DNA from: Symbiodinium natans
Taxonomy: Eukaryota; Sar; Dinophyceae; Suessiales; Symbiodiniaceae
Length of the DNA: 64,000 nt
Direction of reading: 5' to 3'
Assembly (NCBI GenBank): GCA_905221605.1
Contig: CAJNDS010002620.1
Span: 248,001 to 312,000 of the forward strand
Shown here: positions 33,705 through 43,165 of the stretch, one piece after another
How positions within the stretch are numbered: position 1 is the stretch's first letter
Layout: every line of letters starts with the position of its first letter
Program-made: the position numbers and the translations under genes
The notes under the pieces: model-generated
What the model saw: the letters and a program-made list of their open reading frames with translations, nothing else
What the model was told of the DNA's origin: nothing
Databases searched by the model: none

Positions 33705-33769
33705 CTCAGGACCAGCATGAAATCTCCACATTGTACGAGGACTCACAATTGCCACGCGTCAAATCTTAC

Positions 33770-33827
33770 ATGGTTGTGCTGACGAACCCCTCCTCCGTGA
33801 TCTGGTTGCAGTTGCTCTGGTAGCACT
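33770..33827 (-). CDS. Small cysteine-rich exon
   Basis: After TTTAACGTCAG the minus strand reads ECYQSNCNQITEEGFVSTT up to a GT donor (ACCAT|GTAAG), which is a textbook splice donor. The C-x-x-x-x-C-N motif matches SCTTDNCN in the exon at 33098-33345. This is probably one module of the same extracellular protein. Confidence 0.5.
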
Positions 33828-34069
33828 CTGACGTTAAACGCCCAGTGGGTGGAGGCCTGTCACTGGGACATGGTAGCTGGGCTCCTCTACAGCACATTGC
33901 CCCTAAACATTCAGGCCCCCGCAGGCCTAGGTATCAACGGATCGTAAACGGAACTCGCATCCAGCAGCAAAGGCGTCTGATGGATTCGGTCCAAGATGGT
34001 CCGCAGCTTCCCTCAGTGTTCCCAGCTGCAAGATGACATTCTTGCATTAAGTCGTTGCTCGCTTTCACT

Positions 34070-34108
34070 CTCGCTCTCGCTCTCGCTCTCACTTTCTCTC
34101 TGTCTCTC

Positions 34109-34173
<65 letters not shown>

Positions 34174-34180
34174 CTCTCTG
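34070..34180. repeat. (CT)n microsatellite
   Basis: A CT tract with CGCT and TGTCT interruptions. It is followed at 34193-34245 by a palindromic piece (GACCTCCCTAAGGAGGTC, GCCCCAAGGGGC) and CGAGTCAGT, a combination that recurs near 39600. Confidence 0.95.
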
Positions 34181-34298
34181 TTTTTCCAGCGCGCATGACC
34201 TCCCTAAGGAGGTCGCCCCAAGGGGCACGCTCTATCGAGTCAGTCGGTGTGAATTTGGGCTGCCGAATCAAAAAATGAAACGGGTCAAAAAACATTAA

Positions 34299-34720
34299 CA
34301 GCCGAGGGTTTAGGGTTTAGAGTAGGGTTTAAGGTTTAGGGTTTAGGGTTTTGGGTTTTAGGGTCTAGGGTTTACGGTTTAGGGTTTAGGGTGTAGGGTT
34401 TAGGGTGTAGCGTGTGCGTTTAGGGTTTAGGGCTTAGGGCTGAGGGTTTAGGGTTTAGGGCTTAGGGTTTAGGGTTTAGGGTTTAGGGCTCAGGATTCAG
34501 GGTTCAGGGTTTAGGGTTTACGGTTTACGGTTTAGGGTTTAGGGTTTAGGGTTTAGGGTTTAGGGTTTAGGGTTTAGGGTTTAGGGTTTAGGGTTTAGGG
34601 GGTTTAGGGTTTAGGGTTTAGGGTTTAGGGTTTAGGGTTTAGGGTTTAGGGTTTAGGGTTTAGGGTTTAGGGTTTAGGGTTTAGGGTTTAGGGTTTAGGG
34701 TTTAGGGTTTAGGGTTTAGG
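34299..34720 (+). repeat. Interstitial telomere-type array (TTTAGGG)n
   Basis: About 420 bp of TTTAGGG: the left half is degenerate (CTTAGGG, TTTACGG, GTGTAGGG), the right half nearly perfect. This is the longest telomere-type tract in the window. It lies inside the minus-strand surface-protein locus, between the cysteine-rich exons and the exons near 40 kb, so it is not a chromosome end. Confidence 0.95.
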
Positions 34721-34739
34721 GACCCAGGGCGTGTGAGGG

Positions 34740-35780
34740 GGCGGCATATGTCGCGGCGGCGTGTATTTAATTTGAACCCATCACAACTAGCAAGGTTGGG
34801 CTGTTCTGTTTTTCCCACCCCCTGCTTACGCAGGTATCCACCCAAATTTGTTCCTTTTAGGGTTTCGGGCTAAACGCCCTAAATTCCCACTTCCCACCCT
34901 CGTCCTTCAAATAGGGGGTTTGGTGACTTTGGTAGGAGATGCGACGTCTCTTGGTCGGAGGCTTTGGCAGGGGTTTTTGAGCAAGCGACGGCATGCAATG
35001 CCTACATCCCAACCTTTTGGTCAGGGCATTTGAAAGACACCCGCCAGGCATCAGATTTGGTTATGATTTTTGTAATTCTGGCAATTCGCGGAATTCGTCG
35101 TCTCAATTGCCCTCGCTTACCGGCTGTCCGCGAGAGGGAAGGGGTGAGGGGTCAACAAATGAAGAGCGAGCGCGGCGGCGAGGAGGAGTGTATGCTTCAG
35201 AGCCTCGACATGTCCACGTGGGACTCATCGGGCAGCCTTGGATCACAGGACCCTTGCTGGCAGATTCAAGCCAGATCACGGAGATGCCAGCAGCCCATCG
35301 CCTCTGCATCCACCAGACCTTCAGAACTCGAATCATCTCTATGGTCTTAGCGCAAACTGAAAACACTGAAAAGATCCAGCGGGCGTGGGTTGATATTGAG
35401 CATGACGGAGCATTAACATGACAGCGTGATGCTTGCTCTGATCGCTCTTTGTTGATCCCCATAACCCAGCCGAGCCCCCTCCTGAAACTGCCTATGCTGC
35501 GTCCAGAGGTCTGGCAGAACGCTGCGAATCATTTGCGAAAGTGGTTTTGTGAGTGACCAACGACCGCATGTCCCGCGCCGGCATGGAGCACCTCAACTGA
35601 GGGCCTTGCTCAGTGCATTGGCTTGGGCGATGTGCATTTGATCGGATAGATCCAGCTCTCGACCCCTACCAACTACACACACTGGGACGCGCAAGCCTGA
35701 AGCATCGTAAGGTTACGCAATCTCGCAGGCTCGCAAAAATTCCTGCCTCATTCTTGCGGCGCTCCGCCTCCACCTGCTAT
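34740..35780. other. No gene confidently placed
   Basis: Mixed sequence between the telomere-type array and 35.8 kb. A plus-strand frame at 34993-35421 (142 codons) ends with a natural-looking stretch (AQTENTEKIQRAWVDIEHDG), but no domain or splice structure supports it. If the minus-strand locus is continuous, this is intron. Confidence 0.4.
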
Positions 35781-36171
35781 GCAGTCGTGCTCAATCGAGC
35801 TACACCTAATCGCCTCCTTTTTGGCAGTCTTCTGCATGGGTACGGGCCAGGGGCTGGCCATCGTCTTCCCCCCTCCCCCATCTCCCAAACCCCCGAACCT
35901 CCTTATCACTGTACCTTTCCATCTATCTCCCACGCCTGCGGCTACCCTGCCCCAACCCTCCAAACAGCTAGTCCCGGCCGAGTTGAGCGGCGTTCTTGCA
36001 AAGCCCATGCTGCAAAAAGAACAGATCCTGCATTGCCCTCGAAAGACGCTTGTCAATGCGGCGAGAGGTTATATGCCTATAGACACCCACTGCCACCATG
36101 TGAGTGAGCGCACGAATTTCTGCCTGAAGCCTTGGCAGTCAAGACTCTGCATGAGAACCAATAACACGTGA
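35779..36171 (+). CDS. Open frame of 130 codons, doubtful
   Basis: A plus-strand methionine-started frame with a hydrophobic beginning (LIASFLAVFCMGTGQGLAIV) that could be read as a signal peptide, followed by a Pro-rich stretch. It overlaps the better-looking minus-strand frame at 36069-36440 at its end, and has no domain. I think it is more likely to be chance than real. Confidence 0.2.
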   Translation: MQSCSIELHLIASFLAVFCMGTGQGLAIVFPPPPSPKPPNLLITVPFHLSPTPAATLPQPSKQLVPAELSGVLAKPMLQKEQILHCPRKTLVNAARGYMPIDTHCHHVSERTNFCLKPWQSRLCMRTNNT

Positions 36172-36450
36172 AAGATGTAGTGTCTGCGCAACTGCTGAGG
36201 GGGCGACGAAGCCTGCACCATCTGTAGTTCGCGTCGCAGCTCTGTTTCCTCAATGCGCATTCGGCAGTCGAATGCTTGCATCAGCTGGATTCTGGCGTCC
36301 GTACACAAGCCATGCACACCAATGAACAGGCGCACCGCTGCAGACGTGGCCGATCCATCACGTCTTAAAAGGCTAAAAAAATCAATTTGGTAAATTGGAG
36401 GTTTGGGGGAACATGTTTTAGGGCTTGGCTCGAACCCCGCAAGTCGTCAT
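36069..36450 (-). CDS. Probable exon, unknown helical protein
   Basis: A minus-strand frame open for about 127 codons and ending at 36069. Its core reads [40 protein letters not shown] and [19 protein letters not shown], with a strongly helical, charged composition. A good acceptor (CCACGTCTGCAG) precedes the core at about 36344. The family is not recognised. It lies on the same strand as the PA14 locus but looks cytosolic, so it may belong to a separate gene nested in or splitting the locus. Confidence 0.4.
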
Positions 36451-36575
36451 CCCGCAAGTCGTCAGGCCAAAGCACGAGGCGACGAGACTTGCGACATCTG
36501 CGACTGGCAGCCGCATGCCGCGTAGTACTTGACACCTTGACGAGCACAAGAATGAAGACACAGCATGAGACACAG

Positions 36576-36684
<109 letters not shown>

Positions 36685-36689
36685 TATAT

Positions 36690-38340
36690 ATAAACAAACA
36701 AAAAAGGAACATGGTGAGTTGTCTCAAGGACTCCATGCAAAGCTGTTGCAAAGCCAAGGCACGTCCTTCGTACAGCACAGAGGCCCAGCACAAAGGCCGG
36801 ACGCCAGCAGAGGCCAGAGGGGCAGGTTAGGGGGTGTGAGGGGGGCCCAAGAAGGGAGGGGGCCAGGCTAGAGAGGATAGGGGGCCAGGATCAGGGGCCG
36901 GTTGGGGGAGGAAGCCAAAGCTGTGAAAAGCCACGCGAGGTCCAACACTTCAGAATCAGACAAGGGAGGGGGGTGCCCAGGCCGGGTTTGAACCGCTCAC
37001 GCTCAACAACTCTTTATGCTTGCACAGTAAGTCTAAGCGATGGTGTTAGTGGCTGTCGGGTGTAGTTCTGGGTCCAGGCACCCTAGAAAGGGGTGGGTAC
37101 GGCCTAAGCAGGCCTGGGTGGGAATTTAGGGCTTAGGGTTAGGGCTAAGGGTTTAAGGCTCATTTTTGTTGATCCTTTTTTACTTTGTTTTTGACCCTTT
37201 GTAGTTTTTTGATCCCTATCCCCTCGGCGCGTTGTGGAGGTCGGACATACCATGGTGTTTTGGGGCCCCATCCATGCGATCCAAGCCTAGCACGATCAAT
37301 GCTCGGACGATTTCCCATTGTTGCACGAGGGCTGTGTCTTGGGTGTTTGGAAGGTTGTCGATGAGTGCTTGTGTTGGCGGAGGGCTTCGTCATGGGCTGG
37401 TTGGCACGGCGGTGGTCCTGGGGTCTGCAGCAGCACCACACATCCAAAGGAATCCACATGAAACTTTGGTGCCCCGGCACCCCCAAACATCAATCAGAAG
37501 CTGAACATGTGAGACTTGAGTTCTGCCACAAAGGCCTGGCGGAACAGCGCCGGCATGTTCACCGCTTCTGGCCTGCCCACCCCCCCCCTGATACTTCTTG
37601 ATACTTCTACACTGTGATGTCCTCGCGGGAGCGGCTTACGGAAATAGCAACCAACAAGCTTAGGCCAAGTGCCACAGAAAAGGTTGCCTGTCGAGCAATT
37701 AGGAATCCAGGTTCATCGTTGTTGTTGTTGCGGCGGCGGCGGTGACGGCGGCGCTGGCGCGGTGGAGGTGGTCGCGGTCGTGGTCGTCGTTGATTCTGCT
37801 GGTGTTGCCGCGGTCGATGGTCCCAAAGGTATACATCGTGCTTGTGACGCTGAATGATGTTCACGCACACGCTTGTATTTCGACGATGAGCAGATTTCTT
37901 ACTCTGCAATCAGAAACAGGAAACCCTAATCTGATTCTCCGAAGGAAACACGAGAGCTGCATTGTGTCGTGGAAGCATCAACCCTAAACTGCTCTTGCTG
38001 CGTCCCCCCGCCGCTGGTGTTCCGGCAAACTCGTCGTCCCAAAAAAGCCTCCACGCCTCAGCCCCAGCCAAAGCTGCTGGATCCGAGCAGACTGGGACCG
38101 ACTGGCACCAGCAGCGGGCATATCAGCATTAGGGGACCGTCGCGTGGGGCGGCGCCCCCATGCGGAGCTGGAGCGTCTGGGCAGCGGACGCGGAGGGCAG
38201 GAGCACGCGATCGCGAGAGTGTTTGGCGAGGGTCCGCGACATGTGGTACTGCCACGAGGGCGTCAATTCCAGAAACGCGCACTGGATATTCTTTGACTGT
38301 CACACGTGGATCCTCTTCGGCGACTGCTGACCAGGAGCTT
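36690..38340. other. GC-rich stretch with competing open frames, no gene assigned
   Basis: From 38060 to 38350 all frames are unusually open. A minus frame reads QCAFLELTPSWQYHMSRTLA and a plus frame reads CLARVRDMWYCHEGVNSRN; both look natural and they cannot both be right. The region directly follows the RNase H-type remnant and may be part of the same decayed element. 36800-37200 is a G-rich stretch with a weak TTTAGGG patch near 37130. Confidence 0.4.
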
Positions 38341-38353
38341 CTCATGACATTTC

Positions 38354-38811
38354 TCACTCAAAGCAGGTTGGGGGCTCCTTCCCAAAGAAGGATAAGTTGG
38401 GCCCCCCTCTTTCGCAGAGTTTGGGGACTGACTGCCCGGTAGCCAGCACTAGCCTGCCGAGAACCACTGAAATCCGAATGAAGAAGAGATGGTGAAAAAT
38501 TGGACGGCGGCTCTGTGAACTGAGCCCAAGCGGAGCGAAATGGCCTCTACTCGGACCGTCGGCTAGGTTGCACTTCGATTTTACGCGGCCCACATAAATG
38601 TCCGCCAACACTGCCGCAGCTCGCAGCCAGTAGTCGCCAACAACAGGCGATGAAACGACTTGCGGACTTTGAGTAAGCAAGCGGCCGTAGAGGCGTTATC
38701 CACAATATGGAGCACCCCTTTGTGACGAAAAACTTCTAACCAGGCGGCGAGAGCCAAAGGGCCAGCTAAACTTCCAATTGCCAGTGATTGCGCGTTGTGC
38801 CTCTGCTGCAA
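38354..38811 (-). pseudogene. Retroelement RNase H-like remnant, frameshifted
   Basis: Two overlapping minus frames make up one domain. The first reads SLAGPLALAAWLEVFRHKG and VLHIVDNASTAACLLKVRKS. The second reads VVGDYWLRAAAVLADIYVG and RVKSKCNLADGPSRG. A D-N-x-x-A-A segment followed by V-x-S-K-x-N-x-A-D-G-P-S-R-G is characteristic of the RNase H region that follows reverse transcriptase in algal and dinoflagellate retroelements (family knowledge, not searched here). One frameshift near 38650-38690 separates the two halves. No reverse transcriptase or terminal repeat was recognised nearby. It is probably an old insertion in an intron of the surface-protein locus, in the same orientation. 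Confidence 0.65.
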
Positions 38812-38819
38812 TGACTGGT

Positions 38820-40240
38820 AGCTACCTGATCGATATCACTCCATTCTGGGCCCATGCTTGGTGCTCAGCTGGGTTCATTCCTCTGGATATGTGTTGTGGG
38901 GCCATTCAGGCCGGGCGTTGGTGTGGAGATGTCCCCATTGCTGGGTTGATGATGTTGCGGGTGTGCTCCCGATGGGTAACCCCATCTTCTTGGTATTTGT
39001 TGGTCGGGGGTTCGTGTAGGTGTCGTGTTGGTCGCGGTTGTGGCGCTTGATGTGGTGCGGGTATCCAGACGCCATCGTGGTCGTCGTGGATGTTGGTCGA
39101 CTTGCTCTCGACGAGGTGCTTGGAGTGTGCGTGTCTTTGGTGGCCTGGGTGGATTGGCTAGCTGGCGGCGGGGGATCTGCTCTTTCTGAGTAGGTGGCTA
39201 CCAAGATGGGGCAGCTGGCTGTATGTTGACTCGTAAGCTTGTCCCAGGTCGAAGGTGTGGGTATGCTGTCTCGACCAGGTCCACTTCGAAAGGAGATGGT
39301 AGTGGATGAGTTTGTTTATATGGTCCAAGTGGTGGTGGCCGTGGCCGTGCTGTTGCGCTGGTTCCAGTTGCTGTGCGCCGGGTAGCTTGCCTCGGGTGCG
39401 GCGTGAGGGCACAGGGAACCCGCGCAGTCCGCGGCGCGGTTGCAAGGAGGGTGGGAGATGTCATACTTTTTTTGACCCCTACCCCCCTTGCTTCCCGACT
39501 CTCCTTGCGAGTGACACTGAGTCAGTTACCTCTTTGTAACTGGACATTAGACAGCACAAGCACTCACCCCCGAACACAACGCCCCAAAAACCTTTCCTCT
39601 TCTTCGGAGACCGCCCCGAGGGGCATGCTCTTGCCGAGTCAGTTTGTGCGAAAAGAGGCGGTAGTGCGGAAACAACCAGGCTATACCAGGCTTAAACGTT
39701 CAGAACCCAGGACTCCCACCTTGCTCCCTAGAAGTGCCAGGTCAGAAACATGCATCCCTGGGCGCCAGGTCTACCGAAACATGTGTGTGAAACCGCCCCG
39801 AATTGCAACCATGGCAATGCTTGGCAAACGAAATTCCCCCCAGGGATGCTCTCTCTCTCACTCTTTCCCTCTCTCTCTCTCTCTACATTTCGTTTTTCTT
39901 CTTCGTCATTAGTTATTTCTTTCTTTCATTCCCTCGCACAATCTGCACGCGCGTTTCTGTCTATCTCTCTGTCTGCAAGTGTAGCCCCCGAAGGGGCCGC
40001 CCCGAAGTGCATTTCCCTCCCGAGAGCCGTCTGTGAGTCTCTCTCTCGCCTTTGCTTCCTTCTCTCGAACACTCGCTTGCAGCGAACTGCTGGACGTCAG
40101 TTCAAGCCTAGCTGACAAACTGGGCAGGAGACCGGAGCAATTTGTGGATGTGCCGAAGGCTAGGCAGTCCTTGCCCCAATAGTTCAAGCCATTGACCTTA
40201 CGCTGGTAGGCTGCCCGCGCGAATCAAAAGCTGCCATGTC
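38820..40240. other. No gene assigned; CT tracts with palindromic module
   Basis: GT-rich sequence to 39450 gives no credible exon. Two CT-rich pieces (about 39849-39890 and 39900-40060) carry GGCCGCCCCGAAG-type palindromes. GACCGCCCCGAGGGGCATGC with CGAGTCAGT lies at 39605-39640, matching the module after the CT tract at 34.2 kb. Confidence 0.45.
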
Positions 40241-40246
40241 TTCCAC

Positions 40247-40594
40247 ATGGTTTCGGAATGTGCCAGGCCTCGGCAACACAGCACGTGATGAAGGTGCAAT
40301 CCTCTTGGACGCCAGATGGGCAATAGTCATCGTAGCTCTCCACACAGATCTCATCTCCTGGGATAAGGAGAGTACAAAGGCCATGCCAAGGACGCATCAA
40401 AGTCAGAAAACACAGACCAAAAGCCTCCGAGTCTCCACTACCCGAATGGGTAGAAGTGCAGCCAGAGCAGTCCTTCCGCATGAAGTTCCCCGCTTGGCAC
40501 GATTGCAGGCAGGTGATGCTGGGCCGCGGCGTGGTCTGCAACTTAACTGGGTAGGTTGGAGAACAATCGTAGTTGTCGAACTTGAAGTTCTCAC
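40247..40594 (-). CDS. Two cysteine-rich exons of the surface-protein locus
   Basis: Exon 40442-40594 (acceptor GAGCGCTCAG) reads GENFKFDNYDCSPTYPVK, ITCLQSCQAGNFMRKDCSGC and TSTHS. An 84-nt GT-AG intron (GTAGTGG ... TTATCCCAG) leads in phase into exon 40247-40357: GDEICVESYDDYCPSGVQED, CTFITCCVAEAWHIPK. About 13 cysteines in some 85 residues indicate a disulphide-rich extracellular region. It continues the chain of PA14 exons on the same strand. The low-coordinate end is a guess (CCAT|GTGGAAG). Confidence 0.6.
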
Positions 40595-40643
40595 CTGAGC
40601 GCTCATCGGATCTAAATCCCCACCCAAGGCATCCGAATCCCCC

Positions 40644-40684
40644 TAAACCCTAAACCCTAAACCCTAAACCCTAAACCCTAAACC
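40644..40684. repeat. (CCCTAAA)n tract
   Basis: About six units of CCCTAAA just downstream, in transcription order, of the exon at 40711-40798. The opposite orientation, TTTAGGG, lies on the other side of that exon at 40808-40925. Confidence 0.95.
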
Positions 40685-40710
40685 ACGTCTCTTCCGAGGG
40701 CCGCCGAGGC

Positions 40711-40798
40711 CCCCACAGGCCAGGTTGTAGGACCCTGCCTCGCCGTTGTCGCACACGCGGTCCCCGACCACGTTCTCAGAGCCAGCGAAGCACCGGCC
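40711..40798 (-). CDS. Cysteine-rich exon flanked by inverted telomere-type repeats
   Basis: After CTATTTTTACAG the minus strand reads GRCFAGSENVVGDRVCDNG and EAGSYNLACG. A GC donor at 40710 (GGGG|GCCTCGG) joins in phase to the next exon at 40594, giving LACG|GENFKFDNYDC; a second GC donor six bases further on would also keep phase. The composition (Cys, Gly, Asn, Asp) is extracellular. The exon is small and sits between oppositely oriented telomere-type tracts in its two introns. Confidence 0.6.
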
Positions 40799-40807
40799 CT
40801 GTAAAAA

Positions 40808-40925
40808 TAGGGTTTCGGGTTTAGGGTCTAGGATCTAGGGTTTAGGGTTTAGGGTTTAGGATTTAGGGTTTAGGGTTTAGGGTTTAGGGTTTAGGGTTTA
40901 GGGTTTAGGGTTTAGGGTTTAGGGG
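40808..40925 (+). repeat. (TTTAGGG)n tract
   Basis: About sixteen units, degenerate at the left and perfect at the right. It lies directly upstream, in transcription order, of the acceptor of the exon at 40711-40798, so the transcript would carry CCCUAAA there. Confidence 0.95.
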
Positions 40926-41403
40926 ATCACATGCGCTCCGAAGGGGGCGAGGGGGCAGAGCTTATCGCGGCTTCTGGACAGGAAATCTGAGAGTCTTGAT
41001 AGTCGTTCTCATGGAAGTCTTCGGGAGTTCATGTGGGGTTTGAACAATGCTCGTTGGAAGGTTGTGGGATGCTGTCGGGCTTCTAGGGGTCTGTAGGGCC
41101 TGAGACTTTGCGGTGTTTGGGGGCTTCGGAGCCAGGGGCTTCCATGACATTTCCGGCCTGGCAGTCACGGGACACGGACATTCCATTGCCCCAGCTGAAG
41201 CGCCTGGTTGGGATTGGGCCCCCATACACTTCTGAACATGCCCATTTGCCATGCCCTGCACACCGAACTTCCCTGAACCCCTGAAGCTTCCCCGAAACTT
41301 CCCTGAGCCTAAACCCTAAACCCTAAACCCTAAACCCGCTTCCTTCTGAGCCATCTTGCAGGTTCCCTGGACCTAAGACCCAAGTCCGACGCGACCTCAG
41401 CTC

Positions 41404-41493
41404 ACAGTCGAACTCGTTCTGCGTGAGGCGGCCGCCATTGTCCCGCGACATCGAGAAGTAGTAGCCCCCGGTATCAAAGCCGGAGTACAACAC
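41404..41493 (-). CDS. PA14-like exon
   Basis: After TTTCCTGAG the minus strand reads VLYSGFDTGGYYFSMSRDNG and GRLTQNEFDC. This resembles the G-x-Y-x-F-x-x-x-x-D-x-G core of a PA14 domain, so it may be the start of another, incomplete copy. A GA donor (GACTGT|GAGCTG) gives FDC|GRCFAG in phase with the next exon; a GT donor a few bases later would shift the frame. In transcription order it lies between the two-domain PA14 exon and the cysteine-rich exons. Confidence 0.55.
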
Positions 41494-41640
41494 CTCAGGA
41501 AATTCTTTTCGAAGTTAAGGGACTTCAGAACCTCGAGACTTTACATCACAGTCTCAGAATTTACAACTTTACAAATCAAAACCCTTGAGGTGAGGGCGAA
41601 GGTTTTGTGTTGGGACTCCTTTTTCTTGTTCCTCTCCTGC
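41494..41640 (-). other. Inferred GC-AG intron after the large PA14 exon
   Basis: The large exon stays open to a stop at 41569, but PA14 homology ends near 41700. A GC donor (ATCCAG|GCAGGAG) joins in phase to the AG acceptor at 41494. The alternative is that translation ends at 41569. Confidence 0.45.
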
Positions 41641-42476
41641 CTGGATCCCTGGAGGCCGCGGCACGGAGACCACGGGGTTTGCATCCGGCTTCCAGAAGAA
41701 CTCGACCCGAACCGGGTGCAGGCCGGGCCGCATGAAGAGCCGGGTGTCCCTCGCAGAGGCCCCTTCCTGCAGGCCGTCGTTCACCACCACCACGGACTCT
41801 CCACCAAGGCCCCGGCCACCCATGCTCAGGCGGCCGCTGTCGTCCGAACGGAGTCGAAAGATGTATTCCCCACCGTTGACGATGAGAAAGTAGCCCTGCC
41901 AGCGCACGTAGATCGGTCGGTTCAGCAGCTCAATCTCGTCACTGAAGTCCCCTTCTCCAGGGCCAGTCCTCTGGAACTGATCATCCGTGCGGTAGAGTAG
42001 TCTTCCGTTTGGGTAGCCCGCACCCATGTTGGCTGCAGGTGGCAGTACGATTGGGTCGTCCTCGGTGACATCGAACACCTCCTTCATGAATCCAATGTAT
42101 CTTGGGAAGCCCAGCTTCTCCCTGGGCACGATGATCATGTTGTCGTTCGTGTCTGGTCCCGAATATCTGAAAAACAGCTTGGCATCTCCTCCGCGTTGAA
42201 AGTACTCGATACGCAGTGGGTGCAGGCCAGCTTCTAGCCATCGCTTGCTGCTTCGGGTCACGGTCCCAGTGTTGCAGGTGCCTGATAGGCCACCATCGCC
42301 CTCCAACTGCCACAAGCTAAAGGGCTCGCAGCCCCAGTCAGTGACAAAGCAGTTCAAGTATATTCCTTGGGAGCACTCTGAACATTGGTTGCCATACGAG
42401 CCATCATCGACCCGGTTCTTTCTCATCTGCTGCATGGCCCAGTTTTGAACATCGTACCTGTGCAGGGGCATCCTTT
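41641..42476 (-). CDS. PA14-domain exon, extracellular binding domains
   Basis: A large exon of 836 nt, open on the minus strand. It contains the end of one PA14 domain (RWLEAGLHPLRIEYFQRGG, KLFFRYSGPD) and most of a second (DEIELLNRPIYVRWQGYF, GGEYIFRLRSDDSGRLSMGG, RPGLHPVRVEFFWKPDANP). The hallmarks are R-W-x-G-Y-x-x, G-x-Y-x-F-x-x-x-S-D-D-S-G-R-L and G-x-H-P-x-R-x-E-x-F. A cysteine-bearing insertion (NQCSECSQGIYLNCFVTDWG) lies in the first domain. PA14 domains are beta-barrels that bind glycans or proteins outside the cell. The acceptor is GAGATGCAG at 42477. This is the strongest coding region of the right half. Confidence 0.85.
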
Positions 42477-42511
42477 CTGCATCTCTACGTCAACAATGGC
42501 CCTCTCCTCTT

Positions 42512-42547
42512 CTAAACCCTAAACCCGAAACCCTAAACCCTAAACCC
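42512..42547. repeat. CCCTAAA tract in a PA14-gene intron
   Basis: About five CCCTAAA/CCCGAAA units, next to a CA tract (42560-42577), inside the 123-nt intron 42477-42599. Nearly half of this small intron is simple repeat. Confidence 0.9.
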
Positions 42548-42599
42548 CTGGCACCAAAACACACACACACACACACTTTCACGAGCCTTGTGGCACAAC

Positions 42600-42674
42600 C
42601 TTGCCCAGGACAGGCATCGTGGCCCAGAATCATCCGGAAGCCATCATCAGCCTCGATCTCGAAGGTGTAGTAGC
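42600..42674 (-). CDS. PA14 core exon
   Basis: After CTGCTTGCAG the minus strand reads [19 protein letters not shown] then ACPGQ, the Y-x-F-x-x-x-x-D-D-G-x-R core of PA14. A GT donor (GGCAAG|GTTGTG) joins in phase to 42476 (CPGQ|ERMPLHRYD). Upstream it takes two bases (GC) of a split glycine codon, which fits the exon at 48717-48816 across a 6-kb intron. Confidence 0.75.
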
Positions 42675-42689
42675 CTGCAAGCAGCATCA

Positions 42690-42700
42690 TACATACATAC

Positions 42701-42732
<32 letters not shown>

Positions 42733-42734
42733 GC

Positions 42735-42776
<42 letters not shown>

Positions 42777-42812
42777 GCCTATATATATATATATATATAT
42801 AGATATATATAT
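42690..42812. repeat. (TA)n microsatellite
   Basis: TA dinucleotides broken by CATA, GCCCATA and GCCTATA. It lies just upstream of the PA14 core exon acceptor. The array itself is self-complementary. Confidence 0.95.
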
Positions 42813-43039
42813 TAGGGACCCAAAGCCCTCAAACCCGAAACCCTGCGCAAAACCCTCAAGCCCTAAAGCCCCAAGCCCTGACTGAAACCCTCCCCTAACA
42901 CCACCCCACAGCCACACCACAGGGGGAGTGGGGGGGGGGGGAGGGGGAGGGAGCAAAAAGATCATGACCAGCCTAAACCCGAATACTTTAAAACTAAACT
43001 TTAAACCTCAAGCTGTAAAAGGCTAAGCTCTGAAACCTA

Positions 43040-43165
43040 ACCCTACGAGCACGAAGGGAGGGGACATGCGACAAACCTCTAGGGCCCTCGCCAAACCCTA
43101 CGAGCACGAAGGGAGGGGACATGCCACCTGGGCCCAACTCGTGTTTCAAGTGTAACTAGGCCGGA
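43040..43165. repeat. Repeat motif with CCCTACGAGCACGAAGG
   Basis: A roughly 51-bp motif, CCCTACGAGCACGAAGGGAG, GGGACATGCGACAAACCTCT, AGGGCCCTCACC, occurs twice here. It recurs within each downstream duplicate (about 43790, 43848, 44725, 45330, 46260, 46850) and at 48036-48160. Confidence 0.85.

Noticed and set aside
32657-34730. Chromosome end, because of telomere repeats
   Set aside because: The tracts occur in both orientations, are short or degenerate, and are surrounded on both sides by exons and other repeats.
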